Assembly: GCA_900466945.1 (NCBI GenBank)
Contig: UBNV01000003.1
Location: 248,001-312,000 of the forward strand
DNA length: 64,000 bases
Direction of reading: 5' to 3'
Origin: Hyphomicrobiales bacterium
Lineage (GTDB): Bacteria; Pseudomonadota; Alphaproteobacteria; Rhizobiales; Rhizobiaceae
Below are positions 16,975-25,229 of this stretch, in pieces. Position 1 is the first letter of the stretch; each line of letters starts with the position of its first letter. The notes under the pieces are model-generated. The model saw only the letters and a program-made list of their open reading frames with translations. It was not told the DNA's origin and did not search any database. Both the position numbers and the translations under genes were made by a program.

Positions 16975-17976
16975 TTAGTGCGCCAAATCACTCACTCGCA
17001 TTCTCAAGGTCACCACGACCCCGCCCGCGGTCCAATCATATACGATTGACCCACCGAGATGACCGCCCACGGTTCGCTGGAGCAACTTGCTGCCATATCC
17101 CTCAGGTGAATTTTTCGGGATATCCGCGCAGCCTTGCTCGCTCCACAGGATCTCCACATCCTCCTCGACGGTAGAGCCGGAAATGTCGAGCAGGCCCTGC
17201 TCGGCGGATAACGCACCGTATTTCAGCGAATTGGTTGCCAGCTCATGGATCACGAGGGCAAGGCTTGTGGCCGCCTTCTCTCCGATCCCCATACGAGGAA
17301 CGGCAACACGAATACGACCTGCAAAGGCGCTCATGTCATCATACGGCGCCAAAAGCACCGAAAACAGATCTCCGAGCAGAGCGGCACTTCCCTGGCCATT
17401 GGGGAGGGGCCTGACCAGATCATGGGCCCGCCCCAGCGCCGTCAGCCTCTGGGTCAATTGCTTCGCCATTTCCTCTTTCGTCTCGGTTGTCCGCGACGTG
17501 ATCGTCGTCAGGCCGGCCGCCAGAGCAAGGAGATTCTTCACCCGATGGCTCATTTCGCCGGCAAGCAGCTCGTGACCCTCTTCCGCTTGCTTACGCCCCG
17601 TGACATCGAGAAAGATGCCCGTCATTTTCTGAGCTGCGTCGTCTGCGTTACTCCCCAGGCCGCGCGCAGAAATCCATCGCACTTCTGATGCGCTCGTCAA
17701 TATTCTGAAATCGATCTCGAACTGACCTTCGACGACACGTGTGGCAACGAAGGCCGCCCTGACGCGGTCCCGGTCGGCAGGATGCACTTGGGCAGACAGG
17801 TGTTCGAATGTAAGCTCATTTCCTGGGGGAAGGTCCCAGAGCTCGAAGCCTTTGGCATCCATAACGAATTCGTCGTTGTCAACAATCCAAGTCCAGAGAG
17901 CGACCCCGGCAGAATCGATTGCGCTGCGGAGCGCGCGCGCATCCCAGTCGGCATGAATTGGACTGCTATTATTCAA
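16975..17976 (-). CDS. PAS sensor histidine kinase of the HWE type
   Basis: 333 residues. A PAS domain (about 15-130; SAIDSAGVALWTWIVDNDEFVMD) is followed by HWE-family motifs: ELLAGEMSHRVKNLLALAAGL with the phospho-acceptor His, LTQRLTALGRAHDLV, and an HATPase domain with LALVIHELATNSLKYGALS. The TTG start at 17976 is chosen because GGGAGAG lies 6 bases upstream and the residues before it (antisense to the next gene) have no protein-like character. It is the second HWE/HisKA_2 kinase in 2.5 kb. Output could be the general-stress pathway, but no PhyR gene is in the window. Confidence 0.85.
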   Translation of the reverse strand: MNNSSPIHADWDARALRSAIDSAGVALWTWIVDNDEFVMDAKGFELWDLPPGNELTFEHLSAQVHPADRDRVRAAFVATRVVEGQFEIDFRILTSASEVRWISARGLGSNADDAAQKMTGIFLDVTGRKQAEEGHELLAGEMSHRVKNLLALAAGLTTITSRTTETKEEMAKQLTQRLTALGRAHDLVRPLPNGQGSAALLGDLFSVLLAPYDDMSAFAGRIRVAVPRMGIGEKAATSLALVIHELATNSLKYGALSAEQGLLDISGSTVEEDVEILWSEQGCADIPKNSPEGYGSKLLQRTVGGHLGGSIVYDWTAGGVVVTLRMRVSDLAH

Positions 17977-18153
17977 ACGATGCTCTCCCGCGCGACGGTG
18001 CAGCTTATCAATCCACAATCCGTGGATGATCCTACCGGTAAAAGCCCGCCAGTGACAGTCGGTTCCGTTGGTTGCACATCTGCGCCATGCGCATTGATCG
18101 TCTGAGACGACGCGTCGGTCGGAAAAGCGGGCCACGGAAAGCGAGCCGATGGC

Positions 18154-18178
18154 GGAACTTAACTCACGCCGTCGTGTT
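18154..18178 (+). promoter_or_regulatory. Probable sigma-EcfG promoter of the PepSY-like gene
   Basis: GGAAC (18154-18158), a 16-base spacer, then TGTT (18175-18178). It lies about 45 bases upstream of the ATG at 18223. Confidence 0.55.
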
Positions 18179-18222
18179 CTTGCTCCGAGACCTACCAACC
18201 AGGTCTGCAAAAAGGAAAACCC

Positions 18223-18540
18223 ATGAAAAAGATGATTTTCGCGGCGGCGCTCGCGTGCGCCTCGGCAGTGGCTGCCTATGCTCAGACCACGACGGTTCCG
18301 GCAACGGACGGCGACACGCCAGCCGTAGCGACCCCGGACACACCGAGTGCGGCCGCCCCGGTGGAAGGCGCAAATTCCTTCACGGAAGCCCAGGCAATGG
18401 AGCGCATCGAAGCGGCCGGCTACACCGGCGTTGCCGACCTCAAACTCGACGACAAGGGCGTCTGGCAGGCCACGGCGATGAAGGACGGCAAGTCCATGTC
18501 GGTCGCCATGGATTACCAGGGCAACGTCGTTTCCAAATAA
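18223..18540 (+). CDS. Small secreted PepSY-like protein
   Basis: 105 residues. A clear signal peptide (KKMIFAAALACASAVAAYAQ) is followed by a Pro/Ala/Thr-rich linker and a ~50-residue domain (FTEAQAMERIEAAGYTGVADLKLDDKGVWQATAMKDGK) that looks like a PepSY-type fold. The cellular role is unknown; short PepSY-like secreted proteins are frequent in the stress regulons of alphaproteobacteria. AAAAAGGAAAA precedes the ATG. It lies 31 bases before the glycine-zipper stress protein gene and probably shares its transcript and the stress-type promoter upstream. Confidence 0.78.
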   Translation: MKKMIFAAALACASAVAAYAQTTTVPATDGDTPAVATPDTPSAAAPVEGANSFTEAQAMERIEAAGYTGVADLKLDDKGVWQATAMKDGKSMSVAMDYQGNVVSK

Positions 18541-18571
18541 TTCTGCGGAACTGCAGAGAAAGGTGATTTCC

Positions 18572-19183
18572 ATGAAAACCGTTACCGGACTTTTTGACAA
18601 CTATAATGATGCAAGCGCAGCCGTCAGTGCACTGGAAGCCCGTGGTGTCCCGTCCGACGACATCAGCATCGTTTCCAACAATGCCGACAACCGCCACAAG
18701 CATGAAGACAACGACAACGGCGCTGCAGAAGGCGCCGGCACTGGTGCCGGTATCGGCGCCGTGGTCGGTGGCGCAGGCGGTCTTCTGACGGGTCTTGGCA
18801 TCATGGCCATTCCTGGCGTCGGCCCAGTCGTTGCGGCCGGTTGGCTTGCCGCGACTGCTGCGGGCGCACTTGCTGGCGCGGTTGCCGGTGGTGCTGCTGG
18901 TGGCCTTATCGGCGCTCTGACCGATTCCGGCGTGCCGGAAGACGAGGCCCATGTTTACGCGGAAGGTGTTCGCCGCGGCGGCACGCTCGTTACCGCTCGC
19001 GTGGATGACGGCATGGAAACCGAAGCCGAAATGATCCTCAAGCAGTCCAACCGTATCGACCCGATGGCGCGCCGTCAGGCCTATTCGGAGCAGGGTTGGA
19101 CGAAGTTCGATCACTCCGCTGATCCTTACGGCCCGGCCGAAATCGAGCAGGAGCGCGAACGCTATAAGGTCCGCACTCTCTAA
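18572..19183 (+). CDS. Glycine-zipper general-stress protein (GSP17M-like N-terminus)
   Basis: 203 residues. The N-terminus KTVTGLFDNYNDASAAVSALEARGVPSDDISIVSN matches the general-stress-protein 17M-like domain. A long Gly/Ala-rich hydrophobic region follows (about residues 55-115; GAGTGAGIGAVVGGAGGLLTGLG and more), a glycine zipper likely to insert in or lie on a membrane. The tail is charged. The start ATG at 18572 follows AGGTGAT, a strong match to the 16S rRNA 3' end; a GTG nine bases upstream is the alternative. Probable partner of the preceding secreted protein, with an intrinsic terminator after it. Confidence 0.82.
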   Translation: MKTVTGLFDNYNDASAAVSALEARGVPSDDISIVSNNADNRHKHEDNDNGAAEGAGTGAGIGAVVGGAGGLLTGLGIMAIPGVGPVVAAGWLAATAAGALAGAVAGGAAGGLIGALTDSGVPEDEAHVYAEGVRRGGTLVTARVDDGMETEAEMILKQSNRIDPMARRQAYSEQGWTKFDHSADPYGPAEIEQERERYKVRTL

Positions 19184-19194
19184 CGAGTGAACAG

Positions 19195-19230
19195 CGAGGA
19201 TCGGCGCACGCCGGTCCTCGAATTCATTTT
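19195..19230 (+). terminator. Terminator after the glycine-zipper gene
   Basis: CGAGGA (19195-19200) pairs with TCCTCG (19215-19220), with further pairing inside (CGGCG / GCCGG) and a CAC loop. AATTCATTTTT follows. Confidence 0.7.
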
Positions 19231-19288
19231 TGAAAATCATTCGTAACCAGGGATGTCGGTTGGCTTTCCGGAACACAGAAAGTCATCC

Positions 19289-20374
19289 ATGCGAAGCATT
19301 TCCGATACGATCGAGCGGCTCGCCCGTGCCCGCGCGCAGACCTCAGGCGCCACTGGCCAACCGAACACGCTGACCCGACTGGACGACCCCGCGCGGAACC
19401 CCGGCAATCTCACGGGCTGGTATCAGTGCCCGGACAGTCCGGCGTCCCCTCCCGCCCTCGTGGTCGTCCTGCATGGCTGCACGCAGACTGCAGCCGCCTA
19501 TGATCATGGCTCCGGCTGGTCGCGTCTTGCCGACGACTACGGTTTCGCCGTCCTCTTTCCGGAACAGACCCGCCAGAACAATGCCAATCTCTGCTTCAAC
19601 TGGTTCCAGAGCGATGACATCACCCGCGACAAGGGCGAGGTCCTGTCGATCCGTGAAATGATCGCCACAATGATCGACGTTCACGGTGTCGATCCGCGCC
19701 GTGTCTTCGTCACCGGCCTTTCGGCAGGGGGCGCGATGGCCAATGCGCTTCTCGCCTCCTATCCGGAAGTCTTTAGCGGTGGTGCGATCATCGCTGGCCT
19801 TCCCTTCGCCGTTGCCTCCACTGTTCCTGAAGCATTCGACCGGATGCGGGGACATGGCTTGCCGTCCTCGACGACGCTCGACGCGAAGCTCAGAAGTGCA
19901 TCTCAACATGAAGGACCCTGGCCGACCGTCTCGGTATGGCACGGAACGACCGACAACACCGTCGCGGAAGCAAATGCACAGGCGATCGTCGATCAGTGGC
20001 GGGGCGTTCATGGTGCAGAGGCCGGATTGAGCCAGGCACAGGTCGTCGATGGTCACAGGCTCGAAACCTGGCAAGATGCATCCGGCAGGGACGCCATCGA
20101 ACACTACCGGATCGCCGGAATGGGTCACGGAACGCCGGTCGATGCGGCGTCCGGATATGGTAGACCTGCCGCGCACATGCTCGAAGTCGGCATTTCGTCG
20201 ACCGTTCACATTGCACGCGGCTGGGGGCTGACCCCGTCCTTCGAGCGGAAAGCCGCACCTGTTTCACCTTCGAACGGTCCAGCTGCTCCAAACCAACCCC
20301 GACGGCCACAGACGCCTGATGGAATTCAGGAGGTCATCGAGGATGCGTTGAGAGCCGCAGGTCTGATGAAGTGA
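19289..20374 (+). CDS. PHB-depolymerase-family esterase
   Basis: 361 residues, alpha/beta-hydrolase fold. The oxyanion block VVLHGCTQTAAAYDHGSGW and the nucleophile elbow GLSAGGAM (Ser145) are typical of esterase PHB depolymerases (LpqC/feruloyl-esterase related). The catalytic His is likely in AGMGHGTPVDA. No clear signal peptide precedes the domain, so it may be intracellular. The ATG at 19289 is preferred over 19253 because the family N-terminus (RSISDTIERLARAR) begins there. It may act on short polyhydroxyalkanoate oligomers or other esters; the substrate is not deducible. A Pro-rich tail precedes a short C-terminal helix. Confidence 0.85.
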   Translation: MRSISDTIERLARARAQTSGATGQPNTLTRLDDPARNPGNLTGWYQCPDSPASPPALVVVLHGCTQTAAAYDHGSGWSRLADDYGFAVLFPEQTRQNNANLCFNWFQSDDITRDKGEVLSIREMIATMIDVHGVDPRRVFVTGLSAGGAMANALLASYPEVFSGGAIIAGLPFAVASTVPEAFDRMRGHGLPSSTTLDAKLRSASQHEGPWPTVSVWHGTTDNTVAEANAQAIVDQWRGVHGAEAGLSQAQVVDGHRLETWQDASGRDAIEHYRIAGMGHGTPVDAASGYGRPAAHMLEVGISSTVHIARGWGLTPSFERKAAPVSPSNGPAAPNQPRRPQTPDGIQEVIEDALRAAGLMK

Positions 20375-20421
20375 ATTTTGCAGCATTGAATGCGGGCGGC
20401 AGCATTAATTCCCGTGTTCCC

Positions 20422-20446
20422 GGAACTTCCTGGCTCCCCACAGGTT
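20422..20446 (+). promoter_or_regulatory. Probable sigma-EcfG promoter of the secreted protein gene at 20516
   Basis: GGAAC (20422-20426), 16 bases, then GGTT (20443-20446). It lies about 70 bases upstream of the start. Confidence 0.6.
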
Positions 20447-20515
20447 GCCCACCATAACGTCCTGCGAGACTTGCCCGCGCCTGGCGCCGGTCGTCCGCGA
20501 TAGAAAGACAAGTCC

Positions 20516-21031
20516 ATGATGAGATTTTCTGCCTGGTCCATGGCGGCCGCTTCGGCGCTCGTCTTCGTATCTGGAAGCTTCGCCCATGCCGACGAAACGG
20601 CCTTTCTGAAATCGATAGCCGGAAGCTGGAATGGCGAAGGCACGGTCAAGGTTCGAGCCAACTCGCCGACGATCAATGTGACCTGCCAATTCACCTCCGA
20701 CACCACGCCGCAGTCGTTGTCGCTTGGCGGGAAATGTACGAGCCTCGCCATATTCTCGCGCAACATCAGCGCCGACCTTAAGGCCTCGGGATCGCAATAT
20801 GCGGGTTCCTACGTCGGGGCCGGCACGGGCACTGCCGGACTGGACGGGCAGCGGGACGGGGATACCATCAACCTCGGCATCACTTGGGCCAAAGAAGTCA
20901 ATGGCGATCGTCGCGCGCAGATGACGATCGAAAAGGTCGGCGAGTCCGGGATGCGGCTGACAACGGTCGATACGGATCCTAAGACTGGCGAGTCGATCGT
21001 CACCAGCCGCATTGATCTGCGTCGCGGTTGA
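20516..21031 (+). CDS. Hypothetical exported protein
   Basis: 171 residues with a signal peptide (SAWSMAAASALVFVSGSFAHA). The mature part begins FLKSIAGSWNGEGTVKV and continues with beta-strand-like repeats, two cysteines (VTCQF and GGKCTSL) and IEKVGESGMRLTTVDTD. The pattern is that of a small beta-barrel or lipocalin-like periplasmic protein widespread in rhizobia; the function is unknown. A second ATG at 20519 could be the true start. A stress-type promoter lies upstream and a strong hairpin terminator downstream, so it seems to be a single-gene unit. Confidence 0.75.
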   Translation: MMRFSAWSMAAASALVFVSGSFAHADETAFLKSIAGSWNGEGTVKVRANSPTINVTCQFTSDTTPQSLSLGGKCTSLAIFSRNISADLKASGSQYAGSYVGAGTGTAGLDGQRDGDTINLGITWAKEVNGDRRAQMTIEKVGESGMRLTTVDTDPKTGESIVTSRIDLRRG

Positions 21032-21063
21032 GGCATCCCACTTAGCCTCGTCCGGCACCTGGC

Positions 21064-21095
21064 AAGCCCGAGCGATGTCCTATCGCCGGGCTTTC
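21064..21095 (+). terminator. Terminator after the exported protein gene
   Basis: AAGCCCG and GCGAT (21064-21076) pair with ATCGC and CGGGCTT (from 21082 to 21093) with one bulged base and a short loop; TTTCT follows. Confidence 0.75.
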
Positions 21096-21200
21096 TGGCT
21101 TGGTTGATCGATCTCCACCTGCAAGGGGCAGGGCAGCTGCGGTCGGGCTCGACGGCAGCATGCATCCCGGCATGTGTCCAATGTATCCTGCCATCGGACC

Positions 21201-21225
21201 GGAACCTTCGACCAGCGATCCCGTT
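21201..21225 (+). promoter_or_regulatory. Sigma-EcfG-type promoter with full consensus, next to a start codon
   Basis: GGAAC (21201-21205), exactly 16 bases, then CGTT (21222-21225): a full match to the consensus. It ends only 7 bases before the ATG at 21233, so the predicted transcript would have almost no leader. Confidence 0.65.
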
Positions 21226-21232
21226 GAACGGA

Positions 21233-21466
21233 ATGAAAAGATATTTCTTTCACATCCGCGAGTGCGACGATCTGGAGCTTGATGTCGAAGGCATCGAGTT
21301 TGTGGACGATGCCGCCGCCCGGATAGGAGCCATATCCGCTGCGAAGGAGATGGTTATGGAGGCAGTTGTTTGCGACACGAGGATAGATGGCCGCCAGCTG
21401 GAGATCATGTCTGCCGGCGGTGACCTTGTGGCGGTGGTATCCCTGCAGTCGGTCATCAAGATCTGA
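21233..21466 (+). CDS. Small DUF6894-like protein
   Basis: 77 residues starting KRYFFHIRECDDLELDVEGIEFVDDAAARIGAISAAKEMV, the pattern of the small rhizobial family with a 'YFFHxRxG' start and a 'DxEGxEFxDxxAARxEAxxAARE' core. The function of the family is unknown. The start is set by this conserved N-terminus. A full-consensus stress-sigma promoter ends 7 bases upstream, which suggests a leaderless mRNA. Only a weak purine stretch (GAACGGA) precedes the ATG. Confidence 0.75.
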   Translation: MKRYFFHIRECDDLELDVEGIEFVDDAAARIGAISAAKEMVMEAVVCDTRIDGRQLEIMSAGGDLVAVVSLQSVIKI

Positions 21467-21588
21467 TCTCTGCCTTGCAGCTTCGGCATTGTGCTTTTGT
21501 ACCCGGCGCGGCACCGCAGATGTCCGAGTGTCGACCACCGGTCCGTCGGCTCCCGCAGTCGCTGTGACCTAAACTGGAGGAACAGGCC

Positions 21589-21918
21589 TTGATCGACGCA
21601 AGACAAATCACAGCTGCGCGGGCCCTGCTTGGTCTCACGCAGGAGGAACTGGCCCATCGTGCGCGCCTAACCATTTCTGACATGCAGGCACTTGAGGCAG
21701 GGTCGGGTCGTATCGATGAGAAGGAAAATGCCGCCGCCGCCGTCAGGGCCGCGCTCGAAGGTGGGGGGATAAACTTCATCGACGAGCGCGCCACTAGCGC
21801 CGCAGGTGGCATCGGCGTGCGCCTCGCGGTGCCCACGGCCTCTATCGACACCGACGAGCAACAAACCGTGCAATATCCGGAAATGGCCACGAACGGGCCT
21901 TTCGGCGCCGGCGGCTGA
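21589..21918 (+). CDS. Small XRE-type helix-turn-helix protein
   Basis: 109 residues. The first ~65 residues form a helix-turn-helix of the XRE class (ITAARALLGLTQEELAHRARLTISDMQALEAGSG), then EGGGINFIDE as in the short rhizobial regulators with this 'aLExaGVeFi' ending. The last ~40 residues are polar and low in complexity. The start is a TTG with GGAGGAACAGG upstream; the next in-frame start would remove part of the domain. Targets are unknown; it lies between the DUF6894-like and AI-2E-type genes. Confidence 0.75.
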   Translation: MIDARQITAARALLGLTQEELAHRARLTISDMQALEAGSGRIDEKENAAAAVRAALEGGGINFIDERATSAAGGIGVRLAVPTASIDTDEQQTVQYPEMATNGPFGAGG

Positions 21919-22135
21919 ACGAACCGAGGCGCAGGAGGTTTGGCAACCGGAGATCCGCTTATGGAAATCGAGTTCACCCGCCTCCGTGTCACTCTCTCTG
22001 TGGAGACACATCCGAGATGAATCGACCTTGTGATGGCTGATCAGCGGGTCGCGGTCGCGAACCGGGTCAGGACCACACCGGACCTCGAAGACTGCCGTCT
22101 CGCATTGGAGAGCCGCGCAAAAGGAAAACTCTAGA

Positions 22136-23221
22136 ATGTCTATCCAAAGAGCCAGTTTTTACGTGCTCCTGGTCATCGTGACGATTGCCTTCGTGTGGCT
22201 GCTCATTCCCTACTATAATGCAGTCCTCTGGGCCGTTATCCTCGCAATCCTGTTCTTTCCTGTTCACAGACGGCTCGAACGAATGCTGGGCGGCCGTTCC
22301 ACGATCGCAGCACTTTTGACCCTGCTTTTATGCGTCTGCCTCGTCATCCTACCCGCGCTGGGCATCCTGGCCTCGCTCATCCAGGAAGGCACTAGCCTCT
22401 ACCAGCGCATCAGCAGCAACGAGATCGACCTGAACGCCCATCTCCTGCGTCTGCAGTCCATCCTGCCTGCATTCCTCGACAACTGGCTGACCTCACTCAA
22501 GCTTGAGGGCTTTGCCGAAGTGTGGACGAAGCTCTCGTCCGGCTTCATGGAGGCAGGCCAGTCGATCGCCGGCGGGGTGTTGAGCTTCGGACAGAACACG
22601 CTGCAGTTCTTCATCAGCCTGGGACTGATGCTCTATCTGCTGTTCTTCCTGTTCCGCGACGGCGCGTCATTGGGGAGAACCTTGCGACACTCCATTCCGC
22701 TCAGTGACGATTATACGCGTCAGTTCGTCGACAAGTTCGCAGCCGTCGTCCGCGCCACCGTGCGCGGCAATGTGATCATCGCGATCACACAAGGCCTGAT
22801 CGGCGGTCTGAGCTTCTGGGCACTGGGCATCGAGGCAGCACTGCTCTGGGGCGTTGTCATGACCTTCCTGTCAATGCTGCCTGCCATCGGTGCCGCGATC
22901 GTCTGGGTGCCGGCGGCGATATGGCTCTTCCTCATCGGCGCGTGGATCAAGGGCATCCTGATGGTGGCGATCGGGGCCTTCGTGATCGGGCTCATCGACA
23001 ACCTCCTCCGTCCTCCGCTGGTCGGCCAGGGCACGCGGCTGCCGGACTATGTCGTCCTGATTTCGACCGTCGGTGGAATTTCTCTCTTCGGCCTCAGTGG
23101 CTTTGTCATCGGCCCCCTGATCGCTGCCCTTTTCATATCCGCGTGGTCTCTGTTCACGTTGCAACAGCAGGAGCCGACATCGCAGTCGGTCCGTCCGACG
23201 ATTGAGAAGCGAGGCTATTGA
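22136..23221 (+). CDS. AI-2E/PerM-family membrane transporter
   Basis: 361 residues with about eight hydrophobic segments in the family order: two N-terminal helices (SFYVLLVIVTIAFVWLLIPYYNAVLWAVILAILFFPV), a third at about 58-80, a soluble amphipathic middle (85-150), and a C-terminal bundle with the signature DNLLRPPLVGQGTRLP (about 285-300). Family members include the autoinducer-2 exporter TqsA and sodium/proton antiporters, so the substrate cannot be given. AAAAGGAAAA precedes the ATG. It is the last plus-strand gene before the gap holding a repeat fragment. Confidence 0.9.
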   Translation: MSIQRASFYVLLVIVTIAFVWLLIPYYNAVLWAVILAILFFPVHRRLERMLGGRSTIAALLTLLLCVCLVILPALGILASLIQEGTSLYQRISSNEIDLNAHLLRLQSILPAFLDNWLTSLKLEGFAEVWTKLSSGFMEAGQSIAGGVLSFGQNTLQFFISLGLMLYLLFFLFRDGASLGRTLRHSIPLSDDYTRQFVDKFAAVVRATVRGNVIIAITQGLIGGLSFWALGIEAALLWGVVMTFLSMLPAIGAAIVWVPAAIWLFLIGAWIKGILMVAIGAFVIGLIDNLLRPPLVGQGTRLPDYVVLISTVGGISLFGLSGFVIGPLIAALFISAWSLFTLQQQEPTSQSVRPTIEKRGY

Positions 23222-23628
23222 TGCGCAAGGAAAGTGTCTCAAAACCTGAAAAGTGCACGTGCCCCTCTGCGGAGCTAAACCGTTGCCACCGGAATTCTTC
23301 AGCTCCTGAAAACCTGGCGGATACTGATACTCGAGCTCTGTGACACATTCGCAGCCGATGTTGTCAGGTCTCGCAGCACTCCCCAAGCACGAGGCCCCGG
23401 CCAGTTTTCCGCCGCTTTGGCTCAGGGCTGATGTCAACATGGCGGGACAGCGCCGATTAGTCCTACCCCCGAATTACTGACGATGCGCGGCGTAAGTTAA
23501 GACTGACCTTCGTTGAGCCCGGATGGCTGCCAGTTTGCGCCCTTTGGCCGCCTACAACCTGGACTTCTTCATCCCATGACAGAGGCGGGCATGCCCAGCT
23601 GGAGCTGGCAAGGGTAGGTGCCAGCCAT
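23222..23628. other. Intergenic gap between convergent genes, with a repeat fragment
   Basis: About 400 bases without a convincing gene between the AI-2E-type gene (plus) and the FAD/NAD(P)-binding gene (minus). It contains the fragment of the dispersed repeat listed at 23425-23452. I see no T-tailed terminator hairpin in the rest. Confidence 0.6.
23425..23452 (+). repeat. Fragment of the dispersed intergenic repeat (copy E)
   Basis: 28 bases match 25 of 28 in the core of the repeat copy at 63561-63588 (GGGCYGAYGTCAACATGGCG and so on). The hairpin end (gagcgg ... ccgctc) seen in other copies is lost. Confidence 0.6.
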
Positions 23629-25089
23629 TTACATCGTTGGGCTGATGACGATGGTCCTCGTCTCGCGGGCACAACAGCCGATAATCCGGTCCGCCAAGCT
23701 CGCAGCTTGCGCGGCAATCTCCGGGACGCCTGTCAGCTCACCGAATGCTGCACGAGCAGGAGGCCCGCCGACGAAGAGCGTGGTGTCCGGGGTTCCGGCA
23801 ACAGTGAGGGCTCTGCCGGCAAAATCGCAAGCGAGGCCGAGACCGAGCGGGTCCGACTGGATGAAGCCATCCCGGTGCATGCCGAGCAGAAACCGCTGAT
23901 GGGCCGCATAGTTCAGGAAATCAGGGCCTGTCGCCAGGAGGATGTGGCGACAGCGAAACTCCGTCCTTCCTTCCCGAGTCTCCAGCCCCGCAAGAAGTTC
24001 TTGCCTGTCTTCAGTGACGGACACGAGATCGCCCGTTTTCAATCTGACCCAGCCAGTGTCGATGCCCCGTCCGAGAATGGCGGCCCCTTGGGGTGGCATC
24101 CGATACCGATGAACATCGTACCAGCGGCGGAGACGCCCGAGGAATTTTTGTCGCTCGCGCATCGGCAACGCTTGCCACAACGACGGTGCATGCTGACGCA
24201 GAGCATCGAACACGGACTGCCAGGGTATGCCCTGCGCCTGCGCATCTCTGATCGTCGCTCGGACCTTTGACAGGAGTTTTCTGGCCGATGTCAGGTCGGT
24301 ACTATTGAAGTCACCGAAGGGGGAAAAGCCACCGCCGGCATGCGGTCTCGGCATAAGGCCTGTGCGGGAGAGAAGGCTGACGGTCCCGGTGTGGCCGAGG
24401 GCCTTCAGGCGGCAGAGGGCATCAATGGCGGTGAGGCCGGAGCCGACGATTAGAACGGGATCGCACTTGCCGATTTCGTTGAAGGCATCAGCGGCAAGGA
24501 CGTCCTTGATACGGCTCGTCGCGGAAGCACTCAGCCTGTCGACGACAGGCGGCCTAGAGGCGGGTGGATGCCCCGTCGCAAGGATCAGAATGTCGGCCAT
24601 GACGATGGTCCCGTCAGCTCCGCAAATGCGCCACTGCTCATTCTCTCGCTCGACAATCCGAATAGCGTGGCGGATGTGGCGCACCGCGCCACTGTCGAGA
24701 TGGGGCGCAAGTTTTGACTGCATGAACCGACCGAAATCCCGGCGCCGAGCAAAGATGCCTTCCTGGGTCACTGCCTGTGGATCGACGGTGAGCGTTCCAC
24801 TGGTCTGCAGCCAGTCGAGGAAGGCTGTCGGCGCGCCGGGGATGGCGCGCATTCTGTGTGCCGCGACATTCAGGCGGACATCGATGTTCTTGACATCATA
24901 GGCAAGGCCAGATCCGAGCTGCTCGCGAGGCTCGAAGACGGTCACCTCTTCAATATCCCGAATCCCGCGCTCCGCCAGAAGTTTGGCAATGATCGCACCC
25001 GTATATCCGCCGCCGATGATTGCGACACGGGAGCCGGGGCGCGGCGTTTGCGCCTGCAGTCTCGGGGACGACATCCTGATCTTCAACAT
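23629..25089 (-). CDS. FAD/NAD(P)-binding protein (HI0933/NAD_binding_9-like oxidoreductase)
   Basis: 486 residues. An N-terminal dinucleotide-binding motif (RVAIIGGGYTGAIIAKLLAERG, about residues 21-42) and FEPREQLGSGLAYD are typical of the FAD/NAD(P)-binding family with the 'G-x-GxAY' block. A second nucleotide block (LILATGHPPAS) and VLIVGSGLTAIDALCRL follow. It is probably a flavin monooxygenase or reductase-like protein; no reaction is known. The ATG follows GGAAGGA. It is divergent from the flavin reductase gene over a 140-base gap containing an 18-bp AT-rich palindrome, and I take it to belong to the sulfur module. Confidence 0.82.
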   Translation of the reverse strand: MLKIRMSSPRLQAQTPRPGSRVAIIGGGYTGAIIAKLLAERGIRDIEEVTVFEPREQLGSGLAYDVKNIDVRLNVAAHRMRAIPGAPTAFLDWLQTSGTLTVDPQAVTQEGIFARRRDFGRFMQSKLAPHLDSGAVRHIRHAIRIVERENEQWRICGADGTIVMADILILATGHPPASRPPVVDRLSASATSRIKDVLAADAFNEIGKCDPVLIVGSGLTAIDALCRLKALGHTGTVSLLSRTGLMPRPHAGGGFSPFGDFNSTDLTSARKLLSKVRATIRDAQAQGIPWQSVFDALRQHAPSLWQALPMRERQKFLGRLRRWYDVHRYRMPPQGAAILGRGIDTGWVRLKTGDLVSVTEDRQELLAGLETREGRTEFRCRHILLATGPDFLNYAAHQRFLLGMHRDGFIQSDPLGLGLACDFAGRALTVAGTPDTTLFVGGPPARAAFGELTGVPEIAAQAASLADRIIGCCARETRTIVISPTM

Positions 25090-25128
25090 GGCAGTCTTCC
25101 TTCCGGTTCGCGGGTGGCAGATCTGGGC

Positions 25129-25146
25129 ATATTTTCTATAAAATAT
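25129..25146. promoter_or_regulatory. AT-rich palindrome in the divergent promoter region
   Basis: ATATTTT (25129-25135) and AAAATAT (25140-25146) form perfect arms around CTAT. It stands out in GC-rich DNA and lies between two divergent sulfur-module genes. Similar AT-rich palindromes lie before the monooxygenase operon (27317) and the Rrf2 gene (27164), so it may be the Rrf2 operator (inference). Confidence 0.5.
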
Positions 25147-25229
25147 ATGGAGATTAAAAACGCTTGTCTATTGCTTCGGTTCCCTGGCTGTTACCCATGC
25201 TTGAGATGCAGTCTGTACGGAGAGGTCAG

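Noticed and set aside
18541-18571. GGAAC at 18553 as a stress promoter for the glycine-zipper gene
   Set aside because: No GTT at the right distance, and it is too near the start codon; the gene is better served by the promoter at 18154.
17977-18600. N-terminal extension of the HWE kinase frame by about 200 residues
   Set aside because: The extension is antisense to the PepSY-like gene, is Arg/His/Cys-rich and lacks a domain; a TTG with a good ribosome site at 17976 gives the normal PAS start.
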